A stretch of DNA of 64,000 nucleotides from Rhinopithecus roxellana (GCF_007565055.1 NC_044566.1:64231315-64295314); one strand, 5' to 3'; shown: positions 31,330 to 43,822, counted from the stretch's first letter. Translations and numbers: made by a program. Notes: generated from the letters alone by a model not told the origin.

Positions 31330-32800
31330 CAAAATAGGGAGAAAATACTCTGACAGTGACAGTCCTTGTTTCTGTACCGGTCCCATGGTGTCACTGGTAT
31401 TTATAGCTACTTTCTTCCACTGCCTGTTCTCTATTCCCATTTCCCTCAGCAAGCGCCTCAGCTGGGTGTAGTTTCTGACCTGGAAGGGTGACCTAAATTG
31501 TCATTCCTGAATGGTTTGAGTCATACAGATCAAAAGGTTGTGGAAACGGAGGGCACATTTTTTGCTCATAGGCTTCCAAAGGTAATAGTGATTGGTCCAC
31601 TTCCCATTTCCGCCCCTCGATTCCTGGACCTGTCAACGCTGGGAGACACCGCACCATACACAGGACACTGACTCGAAGCACATGCAGGCCTCTGGGGAAC
31701 CTTGCCCTAGCCATGCGAGGTATTGCCACGTAGCTGGCGCTGTAACCAAGTCTTCAAAAGGTCATCCCACTGCTGTCTCAGGCCAATTGCTTTAGGATGG
31801 TGGGGAACACGGTAAGACCAGTGAATTCTATGAGCAGGGGCCCACTGCTGTGCTTCATTTGCTGTGAAGTGAGTTTCTTGGTCAGAATGCTGTGTGGAAT
31901 AGTAAGACGGTGCGTGGGTAAGGCATTCATTCCGTGAGTCCATGGATGGTAGTTCTGGTAGCAGCATTGCATGCAGAGAAGACAAATCCATACCCAGAAT
32001 AAGTGTTTATTCCAGTAAGAACAAAAGAGTGCCTCTTCCATGACGGAAGGGGTCCAATATGATCAACCTGACCCCAGGTAGCTGGCTGATCACCCCAGGG
32101 AATGCAACTCAATATTAGTCTCTGCTGCTGGCAGGTGCGGCAGATGGGGCACTCAGTGGTGGCTGTAGCCAGGCCAGTCTTGGTGAGTGGAAATCCATGT
32201 TTCTGAGCCTATGCCTAAGCTCCATCCCTACCAACATGGCCACTTTGTTTATAAGCCCTTTGGGTGATAACAGAAGTAGCTGGGGAGAGGCTGACTGGTA
32301 TCCACAGAATGGGTCGTTCTGCCCAACTGGTTGTTAAAATCTTCCTCTACTGAGGTCACCATTTGGTGAACATTCACAGGGGACACATACATCTTCAGAT
32401 TTTTTGCCCAGAAAAGTCTATCCATGTACCTCTTCCCCAGACTTTCTTGTCACCAATTTTCCAATCATGTTCCTTCTGAGTCCTTGACCATCCATTGGCC
32501 ACAACCCAGGAAATGGTATGTAATTACAATCTGGCCGTTTCTCCTTCCAAAGTGAACAACCAGGTATAAGACTCAGTGTTAACCATCACAGGGAATTCAA
32601 GACGTGGGAACTTCATATTACTGGAGCATCTGCCACAGGACTGAATTCTGCATCAGACCAGCACGTCATCCTTAGCTGTGTGGGGGTCTTACACCTTCAA
32701 CAATTCAGTGGGTAATTATCAAGACCCATTTCACTGTAAATCTAGAACACTGAATTCCCAGAAGAAATCATATTACTATTACATATAATGTTGAGACTTC
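31330..32800 (-). pseudogene. ERV pol remnant (RNase H tail to integrase), antisense
   Basis: Minus-strand fragments read, in order, as a zinc-binding tail (CPICRTCQQQ near 32115-32150), the integrase start (QVDHIGPLP, first catalytic Asp, ~32065), and the second Asp in SDQETHFTA (~31880). The stretch HWSYRVPHHP then leads to GLRQQWDDLLK (~31790), where the third catalytic residue should be Glu but is Gln (spacing D-35-X holds). Frames at 31927-32112 and 31707-31991 are in different phases. It resembles class III (ERV-L-like) pol, but the family is not certain. No env or flanking LTRs were identified. Confidence 0.75.
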
Positions 32801-32856
32801 AGACCAACAGAAAGGCCATCGGCTGTATCTAAAACCACCTGTAAAGAAAAGTGAAA

Positions 32857-33146
32857 GGCCCAGCACAGTGGCTCCTGCCTGTAATCCCAGCACTTTGGGA
32901 GGCTGGGGCGGGTGGATCACTTGAGCTCAGGAGTTTGAGACCAGCCTGGACAACAGGGCAAAACCCTGTCTCTACTACCAATACAAAAATTAGCTGGGCG
33001 TGGTTGCACACACCTGTAATCCCAGCTACTTGGGAGGCTGAGGCATGAGAATCACTCCAACCCGGGAGGCAGAGGTTGCAGTGAGCCGAGATCACGCTAC
33101 TGCACTCCAGCCTGGGGGGCAGAGCAAGACTCTGTCTGAAAAAAAA
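32857..33146 (+). repeat. AluS-type SINE, sense
   Basis: Starts ggcccagcacagtggctcct; ends tctgtctgaaaaaaaa. Adjacent to a polypurine tract (33147-33198). Confidence 0.93.
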
Positions 33147-33198
33147 GGAAAGAAGAGGAGAGGGGAAGACGGGGTGGGCAGGGGAGGGGAGGGGAGGC
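33147..33198 (+). repeat. Polypurine tract next to Alu tail
   Basis: About 50 bp of A/G with one or two interruptions (ggagagggga, ggggagggga), likely an expanded Alu tail. Confidence 0.85.
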
Positions 33199-33234
33199 AC
33201 CCTAAAGTAACGCAACTACAGTGGGAAAGTTTTT

Positions 33235-33235
33235 G

Positions 33236-33266
<31 letters not shown>

Positions 33267-33340
33267 GAGACGGAGTCTCGCTCTGCCGCCCAGGCTGGAG
33301 TGAGTGGTGCGATCTCGGCTCACTGCAAACTCCACCTTCC
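33235..33340 (-). repeat. 5'-truncated AluY-type fragment, antisense, (TTTTG)n tail
   Basis: Only the 3' third of an Alu (~105 bp) is present, after a (ttttg)n tail at 33229-33262. Flanks carry ggaaagtttttg / ggaaagtatttttg, an imperfect duplication, so it looks like an insertion truncated at its 5' end. It has an opposite orientation to the Alu 90 bp upstream. Confidence 0.85.
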
Positions 33341-34205
33341 AAGGAAAGTATTTTTGTTGGTCAACAAACGTCATGAATGCGGTAATCAACTACGATTAAA
33401 AATGCATATAAAGAAGAAGTTTTGCTGAATTTTGTTAGTTTTGAAAAGCCTAGAATGGAAATATGAAAGGAATTGGAAAACTAAGATATTTATTACATAG
33501 TGTTGCTTACAACTGCTTCTTAGAAAAATCATGTTTGTTTGATAATCTTTTAAGGCATAAGCTAAATGGAGGGTATTCAAACTTTTACAAATAAAAAATC
33601 ATTATAACAGGAAATCAGCAAAACCACTTCTAATCATAACATTTAGAAACATAGGCCTAAAAATCATCAGTCAAGAAATTGACATTTTTACTTATAATTC
33701 ATAATTTAGACCTCACTTACTTACAAGAAGCATTTGGTATAACTTAAAATATTAAAAGGCATAGGGAAAGACAGTTAACCATTAAAATCGAGATAAACAT
33801 TTGCAAGGGTGAGAGGGAGATAATTCATTTGTTCCAGGGACCTTGGATCTACAGGGAATTTTACTTACATTTCTAATCCAAGGACCTGAGTTATTAAATA
33901 TTTTCCCAGGCCTCTGACAAATTTGTTCATCCTCCTTTTTCAGTTCTCTATTAGCTCTCCTGGAACTTCTTGTCCATGTGCATGAAATTATCAACCAGCC
34001 ATAAACTGCTACCTTCCAAACCTACTACATTTTGTGTATATGAATATCATTACATTACATGTAATAGTAATATGATTTCTTCTGGGGAGGAATTCAGTGT
34101 TCTGTATCCAGCCTACACTTATATCCCAACCAGATGTTTCACAAGGTCACCCGACTGAGTACTCCAGGACCAAATTCATCATCTTCCTCTCCCCAGTGTC
34201 CTGTC
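33341..34205. other. Unassigned non-coding sequence
   Basis: No named repeat or gene seen. Confidence 0.4.
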
Positions 34206-34346
34206 TTTTTTTTTTTTTTTCTTTTTGGTAGAGATGGGGTCTCATCATGTTGGCCAGGCTGATCTCAAACTCCTGACCTCAAGTGATCCACCCGTCTCAC
34301 CTTCCCAAGTGCTGGAATTACAGGCATGAGCCACCACGGCCCAACC
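34206..34346 (-). repeat. Alu left-monomer only, antisense (FLAM-like or 3'-truncated AluS)
   Basis: T tail 34206-34220, then only the left monomer up to ccaacc at 34346. The sequence has AluS-like wording (gtcaggagtttgagatcagc in reverse). The poly-A directly follows the left monomer. Confidence 0.85.
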
Positions 34347-34745
34347 TTTCCATCTTCTTCTCTATCTTAGATCTCACTACTGTTTCCTCAGTTGCCCAAG
34401 ACAGCCTGAATCATACTTCTATTACCTCACATCTAATTGGTCATCAGGTTCTGTTCCAACAACACCCAAATAAATCTACATCCTCCTCCACATTCCCGCT
34501 CCACTACCTTAGCTCAAGAGCTGACCCTCTCTCCTGGAATATTACAAAACTTCCTTGTTGGCCTCCAGAGCTCTAGACCTCACTATCTTCTTCTCTTCCT
34601 TTCTCTGAAAAACTCCACAGGGTTATCCCCCACACCATCTCCCCACTCACCACCCCCCAAAAAACAGACCTGGTCACCTCATTTCCCAAGCTCAAAATTC
34701 TTCAGCAACTCCTCCTGGCTAACAAGATAACATAACCTCCTTACC
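34347..34745 (+). mobile_element. Ancient LINE-type repeat, sense copy
   Basis: ctggaatattac...ttggcctcc and the ctcaaaattcttcagcaac stretch are the sense form of the family seen antisense at 2452-5290. Name uncertain. Confidence 0.45.
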
Positions 34746-36511
34746 ACGGCGTACGATGGTCTATATGACCGGGCCCTGTCTATACAGCTGGCCTCACTAA
34801 AGAATGAGCTGTTTAACCTGAGCACATTTTCAAAAGAATTCATGTTTATCTCTAAGTATAATGAAAATAATTGAGTTCATGTTGGTAAAAATATTTCCAA
34901 CATATATGAATTGTGTCTTTCAAACAGATAGCTCCAGACATAATCCCACCTCCGATGGCACAGGTCCACCATTATGGATCCCAATTCCTGGGCTGCACTG
35001 CAGGCATGAGGCCCTCGGGGGTCTCCCCGGCGGGTAGGCCATCCACCTCTTCACTCACACCCCAGAATTAGAGGTGGTCCGTCTGCTGATGTTACCACTT
35101 CTTTTCAGTTTGCCTGTCAAATTCTACCAACACCCCCTCAGCTTCTGATAGTCTCTCCATTGGACTCTATAGATACAATAGCCCATGTTAAATTTACCAT
35201 CTTCCTGTTACATATCACTCTCAATCAGTGGGCTCTCAGCTGAGGGCTTGGAGCTGGGTCAGCCCTTTCCTCTGGATTGGAGTGCATGGGCTCCTAGCAG
35301 CTCGGCTTCTCTCCCTGCTTCCTCTTCCTGTAAATGACTGTGTTCTTGGGAGTTGAGGCAATCAATTCACTAGCTTGAGTGGTGGGGTCTACTGTACCTC
35401 AAGGTTTACTGAACTGACTTAGGAGTTTATCTATGTGTTTGTAAAAGAGCAAGGAAAAGGACTCCAGAAACTCCAACCCATGTCCTTGTTTCCCTCTTAA
35501 CCCACCTGTCTCTCTGAAGTTCTCCTCAAACAAAGGTGGAGGCTGCTCCTCCAGTGACCCTAGGAGGTCCCAGCCTGGCCCCTCAGTGGTTGCCACAGCT
35601 GATGCATGACCTGACTGTCAGCAGCCGTGCAAACAGATTGCACTGATCCAAATGTCACAGGCTTGTCCCTGATCCCAAGGAATACTGAAAGGGTCAGATG
35701 TTGTGGGTTGTATAAAGAAATCAAAATACCTCCCATACTAAGTAAGTATGGAGAAAACCAGCTCCTGTGAGCATACACTCAACATTAGTTTGCTAGATTT
35801 GTCCCTATGGACATTGATTTGTTTTTCTCCCCAGGAGAATGAATACAAGGGAGAATCTTTCTGACAGTGTTGTGATTATAGCAAGAAGAAATAACTGCTC
35901 TGATTGAAAGCATATTGTCACATAGCCTGAGTGTGTATATGTATGTCTGTATCCTGCACGTCCTAAACTAAACCCTGCGAAGGTTTGTATCATACCATAG
36001 CTCCTAGCATTGTGCTCTGAATGAAAATATGTGAAATAAATTTCTTAATGACTTCCCAAAATATTCAAGTGATTTAAGTTTTATCTGGTAGAATGACCCA
36101 TTTAATGTGAACCGTCGTCTTGACAGTGCTGTGTGTGGTAAGCAGAGGCGCATGGTATTTGCCTGGGAGATATAGTATATATCAGGGTTGCTGGAGAAAG
36201 GATGAGGTCCTTTAGGAGCCACATAGCTTTGCATGCCACATGAACTCTGGGTTGAAGATTGACTCAGAAGGCATCACCCCACTTACTGAGTCACGCAAAT
36301 GCCTCTTGCAATACCTGCATTTTCCCAATCATGGTCTTTGCCAAACCAGATCCTTCTATGAGTATTAACAGCTGGCAATAAATATTTCATGGGGCATCAG
36401 AGGGGAACAGAGTGTAAACACCTGGCTGTGACTGGCAGAAGACAAGGACATAGGCAAAGCTAGGACTTGACAATGAGAGAAGGGATGGAGATTGGTGTAG
36501 GAGCAGATGGT
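34746..36511. other. Unassigned; weak L2-like scrap near 35980-36060
   Basis: No gene recognised. The piece 'tagctcctagcattgtgctc' resembles an L2/MIR end. Confidence 0.35.
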
Positions 36512-36526
36512 GAGGGTTAGTTTTCT

Positions 36527-36852
36527 TTTTTTTTTTTTTCTTTTTCTTTTTTTTTTTTTTTTTTTTTTGAGACGGAGTCTCGCTCTTTCGCCCGGGCTGG
36601 AGTGCAGTGGCCGGATCTCAGCTCACTGCAAGCTCCGCCTCCCGAGTTTACACCATTCTCCTGCCTCAGCCTCCGGAGTAGCTGGGACTACAGGCGCCCG
36701 CCACCTCGCCCAGCTAGTTTTTTTTTGTATTTTTAGTAGAGACGGGGTTTCACCATGTTAGCCAGGATGGTCTCGATCTCCTGACCTCGTGATCCGCCCG
36801 TCTTGGCCTCCCAAAGTGCTGGGATTACAGGCTTGAGCCACCGCGCCCGGCC
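36527..36852 (-). repeat. Young AluY (Old World monkey type), antisense, 15-bp TSD
   Basis: Full-length AluY with ggcttgagccaccgcgcc at its 5' end and a long T/C tail (36527-36570). The perfect duplication gagggttagttttct lies at 36512-36526 and 36853-36867. Confidence 0.96.
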
Positions 36853-36867
36853 GAGGGTTAGTTTTCT

Positions 36868-37249
36868 AGAAAGGAGCAGTGCAGACTCTGAGGGTTTCAT
36901 GGCTGTCCAAGAGACCAGACAGGAAGAGAATTTCATGTATGCAAAGAGGCTCAGTGAGTGATGGCTCAACCTGAGGCAGAGGAACATGAAGAACAGGGAG
37001 GTCAGCATCCCTCCCTGTGACTTGGCCACATAAGTGGCAAATGTGACTGTGGTCATGGATCTGAGGGAGGCATCGTCCTCTGCCCAGATCACCTGCCTTC
37101 TGCAGCCTGACAGCAGGAAAGCATGGGGAGACAGGGGCAGGGAAGGCTTCCAAGCGGTTGTTACCAAAAGGGAGGTGACTTCATCTTTTTCCCCAAATCT
37201 TTCTATTTTGTTTCTGGAACTGCTACCCCTTTCCATCTATGCCATCCTT
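36868..37249. other. Unassigned non-coding sequence
   Basis: The frame on the minus strand at 36733-37236 starts in unique sequence and ends in the Alu. No domain. Confidence 0.4.
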
Positions 37250-37640
37250 ACAGTTTCATCTTAAGTCTGGTGATTCCCAAAAGTATATTTCCAGTCTATC
37301 AATCACTCTGAATTTCCCAACATCTACCAGACATTCCTACTTATATGTATTGCTGCTACATCAAGCACCACATACACACAACAAAACTCTTCATTCTTTC
37401 CCCCACAGTAGCAGTTCCCTCTTCCATGCCCATTTTCTCATCCTGGTCAACAGAGCTATTATTCCTCCATTCTTTCAGGATAGAACCCTTGGAACCAATT
37501 TTGAATTCATGTCTTCTCTTCACCTTAAACCTGGGATCCTTCATCCCTCATCCCACTCAGGCCCCAAGTCCTGTTGGTTCCACCTCTAAAATCTCTCTCC
37601 TTTCTCTTCACTGTACCAACCTTGCCTAAGCCTTTTGTGC
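37250..37640 (+). mobile_element. Ancient LINE-type repeat, sense copy
   Basis: ccctcttccatgcccatt, accctaaacctgggatcc-like text and ccccaagtcctgttggttcc match the sense form of the family at 2452-5290. Name uncertain. Confidence 0.45.
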
Positions 37641-38439
37641 TTCAGGCACAGACCATGAAATCAGCCTTCTAGCTGATGACTCTGATTCCCATGGCACTCT
37701 ATATCTGTACTGTCCACTGCTTTCCAGCTATCCTTCCAAAAGTGCTGCTTTAGTACAGTGATTTTCTTCTCCAAGAACCCCAAGGGTCATATAGCCCAAT
37801 CTCGACACTAGACCATGAACCCCCTACCCCAGAGTCTGGTCCACATGCTCACTTCCCAAAGCTCCCAATGGGTACCCTCTGGGCCTCCAACATGGCTCCT
37901 CTCTGTCCGTCATAGACACATGGCCATAGCCCACCTCTGTGATTTGGTTCAATTCTCCCACATGTCCTGCCCTGGAACCTCTCCCTGCCCATCTGTCCAG
38001 GTGAGGTCTAAGTCTGGCTCATTACCTAAAGCTTTGTTTGTTCATCTGGGTCTTCCAAGAAGCAGACACCAAGATGGGATTACACAGGCCAGGATTTTAC
38101 TAGGGAAAGTATCTTTGACAGGAGATGAGGATGGAGCCAGAGAAGGCAAGTCTGACCCTGAGTGAAGGAGACAGGGAAGAGAGTTCGAGTGGAAACGTCC
38201 TAGACAGCGTTCACTCAGTCACTGGCTCAGAGCAGCCGGAGGGCAGCTTTGGCCTTGGAACAAACACTGCTCTGGATTTCAGAGCCCAGCTGCTTGGGCT
38301 CTCCATCAAGAATGTGCGTGCAGTTGGAGATGTGCAAAGGGCATTACCATGGTACCCACACCTGGTTTAATGCCATGGGCCCATGTGCGTCTCTTCATTC
38401 TGTGAATTCATACTGCACCCAGAATCAATACCTGCCTCA

Positions 38440-38605
38440 TCTGGAACTTCATTACTTTTACCTCAACTGTGTGTTTTATCTCCCCAAACTCCTTGAATCA
38501 GGTACCACGTCTGATGCTTCTTCCGTGGGCCCCACCATCTGGGAATACTGAAGACATTGCTGCAGAGACAGGTGCTCGGTAAATGCTGTCAGACTCTGAG
38601 TCATG
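38440..38605 (+). mobile_element. L2 3' end, sense
   Basis: tccccaaactccttgaatca, ggtaccacgtctgatgcttc and caggtgctcggtaaatgctg follow the L2 3' end. Confidence 0.65.
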
Positions 38606-39429
38606 CATCCTTGGTTCATTACGGAAAGGCGCTGGGCACTGATTCATCAGGAGAATGGTAAAACCACTCCTATCTTATTTCTGATAGATTTGCTTGCAGA
38701 TTAATAGCAGCCAGGGGAGGAATACTGTTAAAAATAGCCCTTTTAGTAACAAGAGGGACTCAGAAATTTAGCAATGCAGATTATGGATAAATTGGAAAGA
38801 AAAGAAGAAGGAGAAGAAGGAGGAGAAAGAAGAAACCCAATGAAAGAACGCTTCTCTGTTCCGTTATTATGGATACAAATATAAAGAATAAGCCAGTCAT
38901 GCTTCCATTTCTAAGGGAGGAGGTGGAGGTGTTGCAATCACCAGCTGTGTTTTGTTGTATACAGGGATCCACAAAAACAGTCCTGTGGCAACTATACAAA
39001 GTGGCAGGCTGGCCAGATCATGGGAAAACAGCTTCCCAAAGAATCTCAATTCTAAATTTATGTTTTTTAATTTAAACAAGACTCACCATATTTTTAAGTA
39101 TTGTTTTGCGTGAACTAGTGTGAGAAATGTTGAGGAGCTCTGGGAGGAATATGAAGAGTACTTCCTGTTTTCACCCAGGCCCATCAATGGCCGTCACCCG
39201 TCTTTGTTTCCAGCAATGACAAAGCACATTCTGTATATCGTCTATGAAGCTGCTTCCCGTCTCTCCATTCCAAGATGTTAGAGCCAGGGCCAGGCTCACA
39301 GAGCCTTCCTGAAGATGCAAGAGTAGGATTTCAAAAGCCTTGCATTTCAGACTCGAGCTCCACTTTACTGAGATGATTTAGGTAAAACTTCCCAAGTTTT
39401 CCTGCCTACAGACAACAGTCATTTGTCAA
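38606..39429. other. Unassigned; purine tract at 38794-38836
   Basis: A run of gaa/gga words (38794-38836) is present; the rest is unrecognised. Confidence 0.4.
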
Positions 39430-39552
39430 TTCTATTTTAAAATATAGATGATTTTAATGTATTAAAATACATAGAATGTAATATATTAATATGTAATTTA
39501 ATATATTGATTAATATATTTAATACATTTTAATATATTAAAATAATATTTCT
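39430..39552. repeat. AT-rich low-complexity tract
   Basis: Nearly pure A/T with repeated ttaatatatt words and several short palindromes (for example ttaatatattaa). Confidence 0.9.
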
Positions 39553-39559
39553 ATTGATC

Positions 39560-41105
39560 AACAATTCCTGAGACTTACTTTATTAAAAATATTAGCATCA
39601 AGATTTACTCATTTTGCATATTATTGGGCTCAATTTGCCAATATTTAGTAAGGATTTTTGCCACTATGTTCATGAGGAACATGGTGGTCTATAATTTTCT
39701 TTTCCTGTAGTGTTTTTATCTGGCTTCAGTATCAAGATAATGCTGACATCAAAGATGAAAGAACAATTTGGTAATTGTTCCCTTTTTTTTTTTTTTTGAG
39801 ATGGTATCTCACCCTGTCACCCAGGCTAGAGTGCAGTGGTGCTATCTTGGCTCACTGCAAGCTCCGCCTCCCAGGTTCAAGCAACTCTCATGCCTCACCC
39901 TCCCAAGCAGCTGGGACCACAGGCACATGCCACCACGCCCGGCTAATTTTTTGTAGTTTTAGTAGAGAAGGGGTTTCCCATGTTGGCCTCGAACTCCTGA
40001 CCTTATGTTATACGCCTGCCTCAGCCTCCCAAAGTTCTGGGATTACAGCTGTGAACCCCGTGCCCGGCCCTCTTTTATTTTCTTAAAGAGTTTGTGTTAG
40101 GATGGTAACATTTAAAATCTCCAGCTGTGATTGTGGATTTACCTATGCCCCTCCTTTAATTCTGCCAGGTTTTGTTTCATATTTTTTGAAGCTCTGTTTT
40201 GAAGCATATACACAGTTGGGATTATTATATCTTCCTAATGAAATGTCACTGTCTTTGTTAATACTCCTTTCTTGAAGGCTACTTTTTCTTACATTAGAAT
40301 GGCCACATCAGATGCTGTGTAATCAGTTTTTATTGTATATATTTTCCCTCCCCTTTTCTGTCCACCTGGCTCTGTCTTTGTACTTCAAGTACATATTTTC
40401 TAGACAATATATATTTGAGTATTCCTTTTAAATAGCTTAACAATCTCTGCCTTTTAATGAGGGTGTTTAGTTCATTTACATTAATGTAATTTTCACATCG
40501 TTGGGTTTAAGTTGACCATTTTGTTATGTGTTTTCTTGTTTTCCCATCTGGTTTTGAGCTTGGTTCTTCCTTCCTTGCCTTCTTTTGGGCTAATCAAATG
40601 CTTCCTAATATTCTATTTTAATTCTTCAATTGTATTGTTTTAGTGTTTACTCTAGATAATCTATTTAGAATTAATATTGTACAATTTTACATAAAACATA
40701 AGAATCTTACAACAGTAAAATTGCATTAACCTCCATCGTTTGTGCTCTTCTTATTACATATTTTACATCTATGTAAAAGAAAATCCTGGAATATAAAGTT
40801 ATTATTTTGCTATAAGCAGTTTTTTCAAAACAAAATCAGGAGAAAAAAGAGATTCTTTCATTTTTGCACACATATTTATTCTTTCTGGTGTTTTCTTATT
40901 CCTTTTTGAGAATTCAAGTTTCTATCTATTGTGATTTTTCTTTAACAGTTGTCTTTAGCATTTGTCATAGGCTAGGTCTTCCTGTGATTAATACTATCAA
41001 CCTTTTAAAAAATATCTTTATTTTATTCTCAGTTTTGAATGATTTTTCACTGAAAATGGAATTCCAGATTGGCAGGATTTGTCCCCTTCAGCATTTAAAA
41101 AGTGT
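39560..41105 (-). mobile_element. Old L1 (L1M-type), antisense, split by an Alu
   Basis: ggtctataattttctt, gcttcagtatcaagataatg and, after the Alu, ttctattttaattcttcaat, cttacaacagtaaaattgc, gtctttagcatttgtcat and gaatggaattccagattggc follow an old antisense L1 from within ORF2 toward its 5' part. No open frame of note. Confidence 0.8.
39783..40069 (-). repeat. AluS-type SINE, antisense, inside old L1
   Basis: T tail 39783-39797 and 5' end gtgcccggcc at about 40069. Missing a few bases at ttcccatgttggcctcgaac compared with a typical Alu. Confidence 0.93.
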
Positions 41106-41279
41106 GATTCCGTGGACGGGGATCATCCAGTGAGAGGCACAGCTTCTGTGCAGATTCAGGTGTGGGCATCAAAGTGCAGCAGCTGGGGCCAACACTCAAT
41201 TACATCACCTGGGGAAGGAGGCATGCCAGGTGCAATCTCGGATGCCACACCCCTCCAGAGAATGTTTTTATTTTAGATG

Positions 41280-41690
41280 TTGATTTTTCCAGTTCTATCT
41301 TACCTTAAACTTTTCCACATTTTTTTACAGTTTTTGTTTGCTTATTCCAACATCGAATCATCTTGAGGTCTGTTTCTGTTGACTGCTATTTTTCTTGATT
41401 ATGGGTCACAGTTTCCTACTTTATCACAAGTCTAGTCATTTTATATCATATGTTAAGTGTTGTGGATGGTATTTTGTAGGGAACATGTATTATGCCATTT
41501 TTTATTAATGGATAGTGAGGATTTTCCTGGCAGCATATCTTTTTGGTTCTGCCAGGTGTGGTTTTATTCTTTGCTAGGTTGGGTCTATTTTGGTTCTGAA
41601 CTTAATCACAGGGTGTTTCCATTGCTCTGGGATATGGTCTTTCTCCTAAGGAATGACCTTTCTGGGGTCTCAACTGAATACACAGGTCAA
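41280..41690 (-). mobile_element. Old L1 (L1M/HAL1-like) fragment, antisense
   Basis: tttttcttgattatgggtca, cagtttcctactttatcac and ttctgccaggtgtggttt resemble old antisense L1/HAL1. It may extend to about 42000. Confidence 0.5.
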
Positions 41691-42239
41691 TAAGGCGTCT
41701 CCGCTCGGGCTGGGGCAGATCCGCAAACGTCTGCCAACACTGCACGGCCTCTTGTGTCATTGCTTATGGCTCATCTCCACAGCAAGCCATCTTTGCTAGG
41801 CCTGTGGAATCTCCACCTGCACAGACCAGCCATCAGCCAGGAAATGGTGAATCTCCACATAGACTCCTGGGCAGCCACTCCCCATTATTTTAGCTCCCTG
41901 TTCTTTAGCACCTGCCCACACATCCCAGCTGCCTCACCCACCCCAAGCTCCAATTTCTGCCTGTTCAGCTCAGTGAGACCACCATTCACTTGGACTCCAC
42001 TCTCTGATGCCGTAGCAGAAAAGTCCCTCCACACAGAAAGCCAAGGCCCCGAGGGCCACCTCGCGTGTCCCTGTTTCTCAAGGTCACAGTCCTGCGGTTT
42101 CTCCTGTTTTATAATTGCCTTTGGCAGGACGGCTTGTCCTCCACCAGTGATTCCACCATGGCCAGAAACGAAAGCACAATTTCCCATCTTTAAAATGTTT
42201 TACTTGGAAGAAAACGCTTCTGGGAGCTGGGAAAATTTT
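41691..42239. other. Unassigned; 175-codon frame without domain
   Basis: A plus-strand frame covers 41754-42281, with an antisense 100-codon frame inside it. No signal peptide, domain or homology is recognised. Confidence 0.35.
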
Positions 42240-42359
42240 TTACCAACCAATGCAAAGCTTTGTGGTGTAAGAGGTAGTTAGCTGTTTGGAAATGGAAACC
42301 TCAAATGTCTCTGGTTTCTTACCTCTATTGATCATGATGGTTGTCACAAACATAATTTG

Positions 42360-43060
42360 TATTGCGACATTATATTCTTTGTAGTACATTCTTGAAATTG
42401 CACAGACGAACTTTTCATTGTGGAAAAATCCAAATACATATATACAGAGTGGAGAATAATGACCTCCCATGTTTCCACCAACTTGCTTTAACAACTGTCA
42501 ACTTATGAACAATCTCATATGCTCGGTGCCCGCAGCGCCTCTCCCTAGATGGCTCTGAGGCAAGTCCCAAACAACAGATTATTTTATCCATACATATTTC
42601 TAAAGACACTGACTCCCTCTTTTAAATAAAACCACAATGTAATCTTGTCTCACTATTTCCTCAGCAACACTAAATATCCAGTGAGTGTTCACATTTCGCT
42701 AATTGTGCTGTAATTTTTAACCCTTTATTTATTTGAACGAGGATCCTACAAGGCCCCTGTCCTGTGATTTGCTAAAATGCCTCTCATGGCTCTTTGAATC
42801 TGGAGTTTCCTGCCAATGTGTTTCCTTGTTTTTCCTTCTAACTCTCAGAGCTTCCCATAGTCTGTACTTTGCTGATCACTTCCGCAATTGCAGACCTGTG
42901 GTGTCACTTAACGTGTTCCTCTGTTGTCTGTATTCCTATAAACTGGGATAGACCCAGATGCCTAATTGGAATCAGGCTCACATATTTGGCAGGTTTATTT
43001 CATAGGTGGTGTTGGTTCTTTCGTTGGCGTAGTTCCCCAGTTCCCTACCCCCACCCCCCG
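42360..43060 (-). mobile_element. Ancient repeat, probably L1ME-type, antisense
   Basis: cattgtggaaaaatccaaat, ccatgtttccaccaacttgc, aatatccagtgagtgttcac, gaacgaggatcctacaaggc, gcttcccatagtctg and gtgtcacttaacgtgttcct are in the order of a common mammalian repeat. The family name is uncertain. Confidence 0.6.
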
Positions 43061-43159
43061 CAACTTTCTTTCCACGTCCTGACCACAAATCGCAGAATGC
43101 CTTGACAGCTCTATGACCCTCTTAGCTGCAGGTTCTCCCCTGCAGGCTTGAACCCAAAC

Positions 43160-43520
43160 TGGGGCCTTGAACATTTGCAGGCACCGAATAAGGTATCTGA
43201 GTTGTTGTCCAAAATACCAAGAGAAACTGGCCCTGGCCCTGAGCCCAATTCCCTAAACCCTCACATAAACTCCACGCCCTGGCCCTCCCTACGTAGAATG
43301 CTTCTTTCCTCTCACTGTCCTTCACGAGGATATGATGTAGCCTACCCTGTGAGTTCCCCTAATAAATGCTGTGGACTCATCACCCTGGCGTCTAGTGCTT
43401 TTTTCTCTGGAATCCCAACCAGTTCCACCTTAGGGTGGTTTGGGGGTTCTCCCTTGTAGGAACTCCCCTGCCACCATTTTTGGGGTGACTCCAGCCACAG
43501 GTTTGGCAGGATGAAACAGT
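43160..43520 (+). mobile_element. Probable ERV LTR 3' end (R-U5)
   Basis: cccctaataaatgctgtgga with an aataaa signal, then gcgtctagtgcttttttctc and aacttccaccttagg-like text, then gtttggcaggatgaaacagt. Typical LTR R-U5 arrangement; family not named. Confidence 0.4.
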
Positions 43521-43822
43521 TGGGCACATGTGTCTGGTCTTCCTCTTTATGTAGGAGAGGCAGGATAGGTGCTTGACTCTTTCCCTTTATTTATGAGTTT
43601 TCAAAATAATGAACTGGCTCCCTAGTGCCTCCCAAAGGTAATCCATGATCTTCCAATATCACTAGGAACTCATGGATCAAACCCATTTGGTACGTTTCTA
43701 TCTGTCGCAGTCAGCACCTTTTCAATACTCACGTTGTGCCATCCTTGACCAGTGGGGGTCTCAAAAGTTGACTCCTGAGTCCTAACACGGCCCTAGCTGT
43801 CTCTAATGACTTCCTTGCTTTC

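Noticed and set aside
29250..32800. One provirus made of the LTR end at 29250-29445 and the pol at 31330-32800
   Set aside because: Orientation is opposite and the family impression differs, so they are treated as separate fossils.
41754..42281. 175-codon plus-strand frame
   Set aside because: Contains a similar-sized antisense frame, no domain, and begins near a fading L1M fragment.
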